DNA from: Bradyrhizobium sp. dw_411
GTDB lineage: Bacteria > Pseudomonadota > Alphaproteobacteria > Rhizobiales > Xanthobacteraceae
Reading direction: 5' to 3'
NCBI RefSeq assembly: GCF_018449695.1
Contig: NZ_JAAVUY010000005.1
Span: 1 to 64,000, forward strand
DNA length: 64,000 nucleotides
The notes under the pieces were generated by a model that made no database searches, was not told the origin of the DNA, and worked only from the letters and a program-made list of their open reading frames with translations. This document shows, one piece after another, positions 43,181 through 51,789 of the stretch. A program made the translations under genes and the position numbers. Within the stretch, counting starts at the first letter, position 1. The number at the start of each line of letters is the position of its first letter.

Positions 43181-44185
43181 CTAGTGCAGCAACAGCACCG
43201 CCCAATAGGCCAGCGCCGCGACGCCGGCCGAGGCCGGGATCGTGATCACCCAGGCATAGACGATCGAACTGGCGACGTTCCAGCGTACCGCCGAGACCCG
43301 CCGCGCGGCGCCGACGCCGACGATCGCGCCGGTGATGGTATGCGTGGTCGAGACGGGAACCCCGAGCCAGGTCGCGATGAACAGCGTCGCGGCGCCGCCA
43401 GTCTCGGCGCAAAATCCCTGCATCGGCGTCAGTTTGGTGATCCGCAGGCCCATGGTGCGGACAATGCGCCAGCCGCCCATCAGCGTGCCCATCGCCATCG
43501 CGGCCTGGCAGGCCAGCACTACCCAAAACGGCACGAAAAAATGTTCGCCGAGCTGGCCCTGCGAGAACAGCAGCACCGCGATGATGCCCATGGTCTTTTG
43601 CGCATCGTTGCCGCCATGCCCCAGCGAATACAGCGAGGCCGAGGCGAATTGCAGGATGCGAAAGGCACGGTCGACCGCGAAAGGTGTCGAGCGCGCCGAG
43701 GCCCAGGACACGATCGCAACCAGCACCAGCGCGAAAAGAAATCCGACCAATGGCGACAGCACGATCGCGAGCAGCGTCTTGGTCAGTCCACTCCAGACCG
43801 CCGCCGACAACCCGGCCTTGGCCATGCCGCCCCCGACCAGTCCCCCGATCAAGGCGTGCGAGCTGGAGGATGGAATGCCCAGCGCCCAGGTAATCAGGTT
43901 CCAGACGATGGCGCCGATCAAAGCGGCGAAGATCACCTGCACATCGATGATGGCGGGGTCGATGATCCCGGTGCCGATGGTCTGCGCAACGTTGAGGCCG
44001 AACACCAGAAAGGCGACGAAATTGAAGAACGCCGCCCACAGTACCGCATATTGCGGCCGCAACACCCTCGTCGAGACGATGGTCGCGATCGAATTGGCGG
44101 CGTCATGCAATCCGTTGAGGAAGTCGAACAATAGCGCGACCGCTATCAATCCGACCAGAACGGGAAGACCAAGCGTGGCATCCAC
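43181..44185 (-). CDS. pit: Inorganic phosphate transporter, PiT family
   Basis: A 334-residue low-affinity phosphate permease (metal-phosphate/H+ symport). Both PiT signatures are present: GLHDAANSIATIVSTRVL (about 25-42) and GHGGNDAQKTMGII in the second half, with about ten helices. The GTG start at 44185 is 14 bases after the DUF47 stop. The pair corresponds to orfA-pit of Sinorhizobium, which PhoB represses when phosphate is scarce; a PHO box lies upstream. Confidence 0.95.
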   Translation of the reverse strand: MDATLGLPVLVGLIAVALLFDFLNGLHDAANSIATIVSTRVLRPQYAVLWAAFFNFVAFLVFGLNVAQTIGTGIIDPAIIDVQVIFAALIGAIVWNLITWALGIPSSSSHALIGGLVGGGMAKAGLSAAVWSGLTKTLLAIVLSPLVGFLFALVLVAIVSWASARSTPFAVDRAFRILQFASASLYSLGHGGNDAQKTMGIIAVLLFSQGQLGEHFFVPFWVVLACQAAMAMGTLMGGWRIVRTMGLRITKLTPMQGFCAETGGAATLFIATWLGVPVSTTHTITGAIVGVGAARRVSAVRWNVASSIVYAWVITIPASAGVAALAYWAVLLLH

Positions 44186-44199
44186 TGCGCAGCCCTGCC

Positions 44200-44844
44200 C
44201 TATACCTGTTCGATGACGATGCTATTGATCTCGTTCGCGACGTCGTCGAACCGGTCGGCGACCTTCTCCAGATGATCGTAGATTTCCGCGCCAACGATGA
44301 AATCCATCGCATTGGCGTCGCGGTGCTTGAGGAATAGCTCCTTGAGGCCGATGTCGTGGAGATCGTCGACCCGGCCCTCCAGCTTGGTCAGTTCCTCGGT
44401 AATCGCGGTCAGCATCGCGACATTGTTGCCGATCGATTGCAGCAGAGGCAGCGCGCGGCCGACCAGATTGGCACATTCGACCAAGAGCGTTCCGATTTCG
44501 CGCATCGGCGGCTCAAAGGTCCGCACCTCGAACAGGATGACCGCCTTGGCGGTTTGCTGCATCTGGTCGATGGCGTCATCCATCGACGTGATCAGGTTCT
44601 TGATGTCGACGCGGTCGAACGGCGTAATAAAAGTCCGGCGCACCGCGGTCAGCACTTCGCGGGTGACGTTGTCGGCATCGTTCTCGAATTGGTTGACGCG
44701 CTGACAGAATATCGGTGTTTCATCGCCGCCGCGCAGCATGCCCTGCAGCGCCAGCGCCCCCTGCACCACCGTCTGGGAGTGCCGGGCGAACAGCTCGAAA
44801 AACCGCTCTTCCCTGGGCAAAAAATAACGAAACCAGCGCAGCAT
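44200..44844 (-). CDS. DUF47 family PhoU-like protein (OrfA)
   Basis: A 214-residue helical PhoU-like protein (DUF47/TIGR00153). The start MLRWFRYFLPREERFFELFARH and acidic metal-binding stretches (DDAIDQMQQTAKAV; DRFDDVANEINSIV) are typical. It accompanies Pit transporters and is thought to modulate them. First gene of the operon; a perfect PHO-box match is 42 bases upstream. Confidence 0.93.
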   Translation of the reverse strand: MLRWFRYFLPREERFFELFARHSQTVVQGALALQGMLRGGDETPIFCQRVNQFENDADNVTREVLTAVRRTFITPFDRVDIKNLITSMDDAIDQMQQTAKAVILFEVRTFEPPMREIGTLLVECANLVGRALPLLQSIGNNVAMLTAITEELTKLEGRVDDLHDIGLKELFLKHRDANAMDFIVGAEIYDHLEKVADRFDDVANEINSIVIEQV

Positions 44845-44885
44845 TTGTTAGGTCCATATCGCGGAAAAGACTGGCTAAAAGCCAT

Positions 44886-44904
44886 CTGTCATAAAACTGT
44901 CATA
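44886..44904 (+). promoter_or_regulatory. PHO box (PhoB site) upstream of DUF47-pit
   Basis: CTGTCATAAAACTGTCATA matches the PhoB consensus CTGTCATAWAWCTGTCAY at every position. It reads on the + strand, opposite to the DUF47-pit operon, 42 bases before the ATG. No + strand gene follows, so the operon is the only near target. Reverse orientation suits repression. Confidence 0.75.
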
Positions 44905-45027
44905 GAGCATTTTTCGGGAAAGCGCGTGGGGCGCGGTCAGGGGGACCGGTTCATCCACTGCTTTGTGGAGGCAGGAACGGCTCTGGATTTCGTCCGTTCC
45001 AGAGCGTAATCGGCGCGTATTCGGCTT

Positions 45028-45996
45028 CTAAAGCGAGCGCCGGAAATAATGCGCGATTTCGCCGATCACGCCGCGACGGAACGTCAGCACGCAGACCACG
45101 AAGATCACGCCCTGGATCACCGTCACCCACTGGCCGAATCCAGCCAGATATTGCTGCATGGCGATGATCACAAAAGCGCCGACCACAGGTCCAAACACCG
45201 TGCCCAGACCGCCGACCAGCGTCATCAGCACGATTTCACCGGACATTGTCCAGTACACGTCGGTCAGTGAGGCGTTCTGCGCGACGAACACCTTCAACGA
45301 GCCGGCAAATCCCGCCAGTGTTCCCGACAGGATATAGGCGAGCAGCTTGTACTGGTCGGTCTTGTAGCCGAGCGAGATCGCCCGCTGCTCGTTTTCCCGG
45401 ATCGATTTCAACACCTCGCCGAACGGCGAGTTGATGGTACGAAAGATGATCAGGAACCCGAGCAGGAAGCCCGCGACGATGACGTAATACAGCACTGTGG
45501 ACTTGGCGAGGTTGAAGACCCCGAACAGATAGCCCTGCGGGACGCCCTGGATGCCGTCTTCGCCATGGGTGAACGGCGTCTGCACATAGATGAAAAACAA
45601 GAGCTGCGACAGCGCCAGCGTGATCATCGCGAAATAGATGCCCTGACGGCGGACCGCGACCAGCCCGGTGACGATGCCAAGCCCGGCGGCCGCCGCAGTG
45701 CCCACGAGAATGCCGAGCTCAGGCGTCAGACCCCAGACCTTCAGCGCATGTGCGGTGACATAGCCCGCGGTACCGAGAAACATCGCGTGACCGAACGACA
45801 GCAATCCGCCGTAGCCGATCAACAGGTTGAAGGCGCAGGCGAGCAGCGCAAAACACAGCGCCTGCATCACGAAGAACGGATAGAGCCCGGTGAACGGCAC
45901 GATCAGCAACAACGCGGTCATGACGCCGAACGCGATCATCTCGTCGCGGATGGTGCGCCCGGTTACCGGCAGGGTATCGTCGGTCAAAGCTGTCAT
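45028..45996 (-). CDS. livM: Branched-chain amino acid ABC transporter permease LivM-like
   Basis: A 322-residue permease with about ten helices. Family marks are LLIGYGGLLSFGHAMFLG, the EAA-like loop NSPFGEVLKSIRENEQRAISLGY, and GGLGTVFGPVVGAFV near the end. It pairs with LivH to form the channel. The start is one base beyond the livH stop, so it is the last gene of the operon. The actual substrate may be another amino acid, amide or aromatic acid. Confidence 0.93.
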   Translation of the reverse strand: MTALTDDTLPVTGRTIRDEMIAFGVMTALLLIVPFTGLYPFFVMQALCFALLACAFNLLIGYGGLLSFGHAMFLGTAGYVTAHALKVWGLTPELGILVGTAAAAGLGIVTGLVAVRRQGIYFAMITLALSQLLFFIYVQTPFTHGEDGIQGVPQGYLFGVFNLAKSTVLYYVIVAGFLLGFLIIFRTINSPFGEVLKSIRENEQRAISLGYKTDQYKLLAYILSGTLAGFAGSLKVFVAQNASLTDVYWTMSGEIVLMTLVGGLGTVFGPVVGAFVIIAMQQYLAGFGQWVTVIQGVIFVVCVLTFRRGVIGEIAHYFRRSL

Positions 45997-45997
45997 G

Positions 45998-46861
45998 TCA
46001 GGTCGTCCGTCCCGTCAGTCCCGAAGGCTTCACCAGCAGCACCAGCACCATCAGCACGAATACCACGGTGTTGGAGGCCTCCGGATAAAAGTATTTGGTC
46101 AGTCCCTCGATCACGCCGAGCGCAAATCCGGTAATGATCGATCCCATGATCGAGCCCATGCCGCCGATCACGACCACCGCGAACACGACGATGATCAGGT
46201 CGGCGCCCATCAGCGGGCGCACCTGGTTGATCGGCGCCGACAATACCCCGGCCAGCGCCGCAAGCCCGACGCCGAGCCCATAGGTCAGCGTGATCATGCG
46301 CGGCACGTTGATGCCGAAGGCCCGCACCAGTGTCGGATTTTCGGTGGCGGCGCGCAGATTGGCGCCTAATCTCGTTCGCTCGATCAGGTACCAGGTGAGC
46401 AGGCACACGATCAACGAGAAGATCACGACCCAGCCGCGGTAGATCGGCAGGAACATGAAGCCGAGATTCATGCCGCCCTTGAGTTCATCGGGAATGGCGT
46501 AAGGCAGGCCCGAGGAGCCGAAATAATTCTGAAACACGCCCTGGATGATCAGCGCCAATCCGAAGGTCAGCAACAGCCCGTAGAGATGATCTAGGCCGGA
46601 CAGCCATTTCAGCATGGTCCGCTCCAGGATCATGCCGAAAATGCCGACCACAATGGGCGCGACGATCAGCGCGGGCCAGTATCCGATCCCGGCGATGTTG
46701 AGCAGGAAGTAGGCGCAGAACGCCCCCATCATATAGAGCGCGCCGTGCGCGAAATTAATGATGTTGAGCATCCCGAAGATCACGGCGAGCCCAAGACTGA
46801 GCAGCGCGTAGAACGAACCGTTGATCAATCCCACCAGGAGCTGTGCGTAGAGAGCTTGCAT
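45998..46861 (-). CDS. livH: Branched-chain amino acid ABC transporter permease LivH-like
   Basis: A 287-residue permease of the LivH family. It opens LLVGLINGSFYALLSLGLAVIFGMLNIINFAHGALYM, a diagnostic block quoted here in parts (NGSFYALLSLGLAVIFG, NIINFAHGA), and carries the loop TENPTLVRAFGINVPRM and GGMGSIMGSII. It follows the binding-protein gene after a 75-base gap with a terminator-like hairpin. Confidence 0.93.
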   Translation of the reverse strand: MQALYAQLLVGLINGSFYALLSLGLAVIFGMLNIINFAHGALYMMGAFCAYFLLNIAGIGYWPALIVAPIVVGIFGMILERTMLKWLSGLDHLYGLLLTFGLALIIQGVFQNYFGSSGLPYAIPDELKGGMNLGFMFLPIYRGWVVIFSLIVCLLTWYLIERTRLGANLRAATENPTLVRAFGINVPRMITLTYGLGVGLAALAGVLSAPINQVRPLMGADLIIVVFAVVVIGGMGSIMGSIITGFALGVIEGLTKYFYPEASNTVVFVLMVLVLLVKPSGLTGRTT

Positions 46862-46907
46862 ATCGATCGATCTTTCGCGCTCAATCCCGTTGTCACGCAG
46901 ATTAAAA

Positions 46908-46930
46908 CCCGCCGGCGCAAGGCCGGCGGG
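46908..46930 (-). terminator. Hairpin terminator behind the binding-protein gene
   Basis: GCCGGCGGG and CCCGCCGGC form a nine-pair stem with a five-base loop. On the minus strand it is followed by TTTTAAT. It lies seven bases after the binding-protein stop and before livH, so it probably lets most transcripts end there and gives excess binding protein over permease. Confidence 0.7.
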
Positions 46931-46936
46931 TCGCGG

Positions 46937-48157
46937 TTACTTCTTCAGCAGCGGACAAGTGCTTTTGTCCAGCGGCGTGAAGGCTTCCTCGGTTGGGATG
47001 GTGGCAACCAGCTTGTAATAATCCCAGGGCATCTTGGATTCCGAGGGTTTCTTGACCTCGAACAAATAGGCCGGATGGATTTTGCGGCCGTTCGGCTGAA
47101 TGCTGCCCTTGCCGAACAACTGATCGTCGGTCGGCAATTCCTTCATCTTGGCGACAATCTTGGCGCCATCGTGCGGATTGCCGCCGAGCGCTTCAAGCGC
47201 CTTGAAGTAATGCAGCAGGCTTGAATAGACCCCGGCATGCACCATGGTCGGCATGCCCTTGTTCTTCATGCGCTCCTGAAAACGCTTCGCGAACGCTCGG
47301 CTCTGATCGTTCGCATCCCAGTAGAACGTTTCCGTGAAGCTAAGTCCCTGCGCGGTGGCGAGACCGAGCGAATGAACGTCGGTAATGAACAGCAGCAACG
47401 CAGCAAGTTTCTGGCCGCCGCTGACAATGCCGAACTCAGCCGCCTGCTTGATGCTGTTGGTGGTGTCGCCGCCGGCATTCGCCAAGCCGATAACCTTGGC
47501 TTTCGACGCCTGTGCCTGCAACAGGAACGACGAAAAATCCGCGGTGTTGAGCGGATGCTTGACGCCGCCAAGTATTTTGCCGCCGGCCGCCTGCACGGCG
47601 CTGGTGGTATCGCGTTCGAGCGCAGCTCCGAAGGCGTAATCCGCCGTCAGAAAGAACCAGGAATCACCGCCGCCCTTGGCCAGCGCCGAACCCGTGCCGT
47701 GCGCCAGGGTATAAGTATCGTAGGTCCAGTGAATGGTATTCGGCGTGCACTGCGCATTGGTCAAATCCGAGGTGCCCGCGCCGGAGTCGAGAAATACCCC
47801 GTTCTTTTCCTTCACCAGATTGCTCACCGCCAGCGCGACACCGGAATTGGGAACGTCAACGATGACGTCGACCTTGTCGACGTCGAACCACTGGCGCGCG
47901 ACGTTTACACCGATGTCGGGCTTGTTCTGATGGTCGCCGGAGATGATGTCGATCTTCCAGCCCTTCGCAACCATGCCGGAATCCTCGACCGCCATCTGGG
48001 CCGCCAGCGTCGAGCCGGGGCCGCCGAGATCGGCGTAGAGGCCGGATTGATCGGACAGTGCGCCGATCTTGATGGTCTTGTCCTGTGCGAAGGCAGTATT
48101 TGCAGCCGCGAAGCTCAGCGCGGTGCCGAGCAATAATGCGGCAATTCTGGTTTTCAT
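46937..48157 (-). CDS. ABC transporter substrate-binding protein (LivK-like)
   Basis: A 406-residue periplasmic binding protein with signal peptide MKTRIAALLLGTALSFAAANTAFA. The mature start DKTIKIGALSDQSGLYADLGGPG and internal GVFLDSGAGTSDLTNAQC and DSWFFLTADYAFGAALE are typical of the type I LivK-like group; the family includes binders of aromatic acids and amides. AGAGGGAA precedes ATG 48157. Third gene in the operon. Confidence 0.92.
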   Translation of the reverse strand: MKTRIAALLLGTALSFAAANTAFAQDKTIKIGALSDQSGLYADLGGPGSTLAAQMAVEDSGMVAKGWKIDIISGDHQNKPDIGVNVARQWFDVDKVDVIVDVPNSGVALAVSNLVKEKNGVFLDSGAGTSDLTNAQCTPNTIHWTYDTYTLAHGTGSALAKGGGDSWFFLTADYAFGAALERDTTSAVQAAGGKILGGVKHPLNTADFSSFLLQAQASKAKVIGLANAGGDTTNSIKQAAEFGIVSGGQKLAALLLFITDVHSLGLATAQGLSFTETFYWDANDQSRAFAKRFQERMKNKGMPTMVHAGVYSSLLHYFKALEALGGNPHDGAKIVAKMKELPTDDQLFGKGSIQPNGRKIHPAYLFEVKKPSESKMPWDYYKLVATIPTEEAFTPLDKSTCPLLKK

Positions 48158-48187
48158 ATCGGTTCCCTCTGTTATTCCTTCCGGCTG

Positions 48188-48943
48188 TCAGACGCCGAGA
48201 TAGGTATGCAGTTTGTCCATATTGGCTTGTAGCTCCGCATTGGCGAAGCCGTCGATGATCTTGCCGTGTTCGACGATGTAGTAGCGGTCCGCCACGGTCG
48301 CGGCGAACCGGAAATTCTGCTCAACCAGAAGGATGGTGAAACCTTCTTTCTTGAGGCGCGCAATGGTGTGGCCGATCTGCTGGATGATGACAGGTGCGAG
48401 ACCTTCGGTCGGCTCGTCCAGCATCAGGAACCGCGCGCCGGTGCGCAGGATTCGCCCGATCGCCAGCATCTGCTGCTCGCCGCCGGACAATTTGGTGCCC
48501 TGGCTGTTCAGCCGCTCCTTGAGGTTGGGAAACAGTTCGAAGATCTGATCCAGCGACAGGCCGCCTGGGCGCACCACCGGCGGCAACAGCAGGTTTTCGC
48601 GAACGTCGAGACTGGCGAAAATCCCTCGCTCCTCCGGACAGAACGCGATACCCAACCGCGCGATCTTGTCCGACGAAGCGCGGATGATATCCTGGCCGTC
48701 GAAACGGATCGCGCCGGTGCGCTTGCCGATGATCCCCATCACCGATTTCAGCGTCGTGGTCTTGCCGGCGCCGTTGCGTCCCAGCAAAGTGACGACTTCG
48801 CCGGCATTCACATCGAAATTGATGCCATGCAGGATGTGGGATTCGCCGTACCACGCTTCGAGATTCTTGACCGACAGCACCGGCGCGCCGGATGCCGACA
48901 TGGAATTTGTCGTGGCGGCACTGGCCGTTTTCAAATCAACCAT
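48188..48943 (-). CDS. livF: ABC transporter ATP-binding protein LivF-like
   Basis: A 251-residue ATPase: Walker A GRNGAGKTT (about 54-62), signature LSGGEQQML, Walker B LMLDEPTEGLAP, switch LLVEQNF with His replaced by the usual Q-N. The ~20-residue N-terminal extension (VDLKTASAATTNSMSASG) is longer than usual; an inner ATG there may be the true start. It overlaps livG by eight bases. Confidence 0.94.
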   Translation of the reverse strand: MVDLKTASAATTNSMSASGAPVLSVKNLEAWYGESHILHGINFDVNAGEVVTLLGRNGAGKTTTLKSVMGIIGKRTGAIRFDGQDIIRASSDKIARLGIAFCPEERGIFASLDVRENLLLPPVVRPGGLSLDQIFELFPNLKERLNSQGTKLSGGEQQMLAIGRILRTGARFLMLDEPTEGLAPVIIQQIGHTIARLKKEGFTILLVEQNFRFAATVADRYYIVEHGKIIDGFANAELQANMDKLHTYLGV

Positions 48944-49691
48944 GCCCGGCCCCCAGATAGGCTTCCTTGACGCGCTCGTCCTTGGTCAGGTCGGCATAAT
49001 TGCCTTCCGCCAGCACATGACCGCGCGTCAGCACGGTGATGATGTCGGAAAGGTTCGCCACCACGCTCAGATTATGTTCGACCATCAGGATGGTGTATTT
49101 CGCCGAGATGCGCTTGATCAGCGCGGCGATCTTGTCGATGTCTTCATGCCCCATGCCGGCCATCGGCTCATCGAGCAGCATCATTTCCGGGTCGAGCGCC
49201 AGCGTGGTTGCAATTTCGAGCGCGCGTTTGCGACCGTAAGGCATCTCGACCGCGGGCGTCTTGGCAAATTCGCTGAGACCGACATCGTCGAGCAGTTCAT
49301 GCGCGCGATTGTTGAAGCGGTCGAGCACCGTTTTGGAACGCCAGAAGTCGAAGGAGTGCCCGTGCTGGCGCTGCAGCGCGACCCGCACATTCTCAAGCGC
49401 GGTCAGATGCGGAAATACCGCTGAAATCTGGAACGAGCGCACCAGGCCGAGACGCGCGACATCTGCCGGCGCCAGCGCCGTGATATCCTGCCCCTTGTAA
49501 AGAATGCGGCCCGCTGACGGCTTCAGGAACTTGGTCAGAAGATTGAAGCAGGTGGTCTTGCCTGCCCCGTTCGGACCGATCAATGCATGAATACTGCCGC
49601 GGCGGACCCGAAGATCGACGTCGCGAACGGCAAAAAAACCCGCGAATTCCTTGGTCAATCCGTGGGTTTCGAGAATGAACTCATCGGCCAA
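48936..49691 (-). CDS. livG: ABC transporter ATP-binding protein LivG-like
   Basis: A 251-residue ATPase with Walker A GPNGAGKTT (about 38-46), MPYGRKRALEIATTLA in place of the LSGG signature (usual for LivG is LSYGQQ), DEPMAGMGHEDI and switch EHNLSVV. The start is TTG 49691 with GGGGGAAA eight or so bases ahead. It opens the five-gene operon livG-livF-binding protein-livH-livM. Confidence 0.93.
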   Translation of the reverse strand: MADEFILETHGLTKEFAGFFAVRDVDLRVRRGSIHALIGPNGAGKTTCFNLLTKFLKPSAGRILYKGQDITALAPADVARLGLVRSFQISAVFPHLTALENVRVALQRQHGHSFDFWRSKTVLDRFNNRAHELLDDVGLSEFAKTPAVEMPYGRKRALEIATTLALDPEMMLLDEPMAGMGHEDIDKIAALIKRISAKYTILMVEHNLSVVANLSDIITVLTRGHVLAEGNYADLTKDERVKEAYLGAGHG

Positions 49692-49997
49692 TCAAATTTC
49701 CCCCATCCGCCATCACCGCGACGCCCCATCGCGGGTGGCTGATTTTTTCTAACCGGCAGGTTCTCCCCGACGTCTTGGAATTCGTCGTGGACCGGCCGCC
49801 TCCGGGGCGGAATATGCCGTCAACGGCCCTCCTTGCGCAAGGTGGAAAGCTGGGCAACTCAGGCGCCGGTATCGGCCCGGTTTCGGCCTTTAGTCGAATA
49901 GCGCATGTGATCAGGAAGGAACGTTCGGCCGGTCCCGCCAGGCGCTTGTCGAAAGGCCGGTCACATCATCCCGAAAGCAGCCATTAACGCTGTTTGG
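49692..49997. other. Gap between livG and the PAS gene
   Basis: About 300 bases that must hold the livG promoter (minus strand) and the PAS gene promoter (plus strand). I see no gene, repeat or convincing operator here. Confidence 0.4.
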
Positions 49998-50723
49998 ATG
50001 CAATTTCAGGCCTTCATTAAAAATTTGCCCGGGCCGTCGATGGTTGGTTGTTTATGCCGAAATCGAATTGCAACCCTGGAATTTGCGACTTTGGAATTTG
50101 AAAGCGCCAACGCGACGATCGTTAAATCGATCAAACAGCGTGATCTCCTGAACACGTGGCTGCGACTATATGCCCGCGAGCAATTGTTGCCGCAGGTCGC
50201 GGAATACGAACCGTCACGAATCGAGGAAGAACTTCCGGACATGGTGTTTTTCACCGTCCAGAAAACGCAGCCGCCGCGTCTGATCATCCAGAGCGACGGC
50301 TCGCGGATGTCGAGCGCCTACGGCCACACCGGCAAGGGCAAACGTCTCGAGGAATATCTCGGCTCCAGATTGGAGCCGCTGGTGATGCCGGTCTATTACG
50401 AGTGCCTGAGACGCGCCCTTCCCGTCTATACGATCTCCAACGTCGACGACAGCTATGGACGCGTGGTGGCCTATGAGCGCCTGCTGCTGCCGTTCTCGGA
50501 CCGCGGCAATGTCACGCATGTCATCGCGTCGCTGAAAACCATCTCTGAAGACGGCAATTTCGAGATCAGGAATTTGATGCGGGGCAATGACAGCCTGCCA
50601 ACCGCAAAGCTGCGGGCCGTGATCGATCGCGATCTGTTTCACCGCCCACCCGGCCGCATCGCCGTCGGTGACGTGATCGAATTCAGCGACGAGCCTTTCG
50701 ACAGCATCGTCGAATTGATCTAG
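49998..50723 (+). CDS. PAS-domain protein (PAS_5-like)
   Basis: A 241-residue protein whose residues 45-190 form a PAS-like domain of the type common in Bradyrhizobium (LLNTWLRLYAREQLLPQVAEY, PRLIIQSDGSRM, VYTISNVDDSYGRVVAYERLLLPFSDRG). No output domain is attached, so it may sense and signal through a partner. The first ~40 residues, which contain a small duplication (LEFATLEFE), are doubtful, and the true start may be inside. Cytoplasmic. Confidence 0.75.
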   Translation: MQFQAFIKNLPGPSMVGCLCRNRIATLEFATLEFESANATIVKSIKQRDLLNTWLRLYAREQLLPQVAEYEPSRIEEELPDMVFFTVQKTQPPRLIIQSDGSRMSSAYGHTGKGKRLEEYLGSRLEPLVMPVYYECLRRALPVYTISNVDDSYGRVVAYERLLLPFSDRGNVTHVIASLKTISEDGNFEIRNLMRGNDSLPTAKLRAVIDRDLFHRPPGRIAVGDVIEFSDEPFDSIVELI

Positions 50724-50733
50724 CTGAACCGAT

Positions 50734-51108
50734 CTAGCTCTTGGCCCGCCGGGCACCTGACGGCGCGACTTCCTTGGCATAAATCTCCGGCTTGAATCCA
50801 ACCAGCAATTTGCCGCCGAGATCGAGCACCGGCCGCTTGATCATCGAGGGCTGTGCCAGCATCAGCGCGAGCGCCTTGCGTTCGTTCAAGCCTTCCTTGT
50901 CGCTATCGGGCAGTTTGCGAAAGGTGGTGCCCGCACGGTTGAGCAGGGTTTCCCAGCCGAGTTCATCGCTCCACTGCTTGAGCTTGTCCTTGGCGATGCC
51001 CTCGGTCTTGTAGTCATGAAAGACGTAAGCCACGCCGTGGCTGTCCAGCCAAGTGCGGGCTTTCTTCATGGTGTCGCAGTTCTTGATGCCGTAGATGGTG
51101 ACGGGCAC
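50734..51108 (-). CDS. ArsC/Spx-family reductase-like protein (YffB type)
   Basis: A 124-residue thioredoxin-fold ArsC-family protein. GIKNCDTMKKARTWLDSHGV gives the single active Cys, and SMIKRPVLDLGGKLLVGF the conserved RP region, both typical of YffB/Spx-like members rather than true arsenate reductases. GTG 51108. It is convergent with the PAS gene. Confidence 0.9.
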   Translation of the reverse strand: MPVTIYGIKNCDTMKKARTWLDSHGVAYVFHDYKTEGIAKDKLKQWSDELGWETLLNRAGTTFRKLPDSDKEGLNERKALALMLAQPSMIKRPVLDLGGKLLVGFKPEIYAKEVAPSGARRAKS

Positions 51109-51136
51109 GGTGGTCTCCCCTTCCGCAATTGTCCTT

Positions 51137-51667
51137 TTATTCTACACGGAGCGGCCACCGCGCAAGGTACCTGTGCCCATGGTCGCTGTGGATGAGTACG
51201 AACCCGTCCACTGTCCAGCAGATCAGCTCGATCGGCTGCTCTTCCACCTCGCGCTCGGCGTATAAAAGCGTGACAGGCGGATTGAAATCCCGCTTCACCA
51301 GATGCTTCAGTCCGTTTCTCGCCAGTTGCACGCCAAGCGCTTGCCGAAGCAGTTTCAGCCGGCCCAATCCGTCGCCGCCAAGCAGGACGAAGGGATGATG
51401 GCCCGGACTGCCGCGGAAGCTCGCGGTGCGGTCGAACGAAACCTCGAACGGCGGCATGCATATGTTGCGCGCAGCCTCATTCGTCTTCCCGATGATGTAG
51501 TCGCGCGCATCGCTTTCATCTTCATTGAGAAAAAATAGCGTCACGTGCAGTCGATTCATCGCGGTGAGATTGCCCTCGAAGTGACGTGCGCGTTTGATTG
51601 CCTTGGCCACGCCATAGATGCGTTTCGCTGGTCCGGCGTCTGGAACTAACGCGAGAAAGATCGACAT
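51137..51667 (-). CDS. 2'-5' RNA ligase / cyclic phosphodiesterase fold, one HxT lost
   Basis: A 176-residue 2H-phosphoesterase-like protein. The first motif is intact (LHVTL, His41-Thr43). The second, normally HVTLLY, reads FNPPVTLLYAER, so Pro131 replaces the second catalytic His. The rest, including FEVSFDRTASFRGSPG and VLLGGDGLGRL, agrees with the family. With one His missing, normal ligase or phosphodiesterase chemistry is doubtful; it may bind RNA only. ATG 51667. Confidence 0.82.
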   Translation of the reverse strand: MSIFLALVPDAGPAKRIYGVAKAIKRARHFEGNLTAMNRLHVTLFFLNEDESDARDYIIGKTNEAARNICMPPFEVSFDRTASFRGSPGHHPFVLLGGDGLGRLKLLRQALGVQLARNGLKHLVKRDFNPPVTLLYAEREVEEQPIELICWTVDGFVLIHSDHGHRYLARWPLRVE

Positions 51668-51789
51668 GACCCGCCACTGACAAGGGCCCGCTGACGGGCG
51701 GGTAATCTTATCAGAACAAAACAGGAACAAACAAGGATGTAAAGTTCATACCGATCCGAATTTGCAAATCCGGAAGCTTACAGGTCCCC

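Noticed and set aside
50734..51108. Arsenate reductase
   Set aside because: The protein is of the YffB/Spx-like branch and has no ars genes around it; the ArsR gene at 61332 belongs to a different unit and is not of the metal-sensing type.
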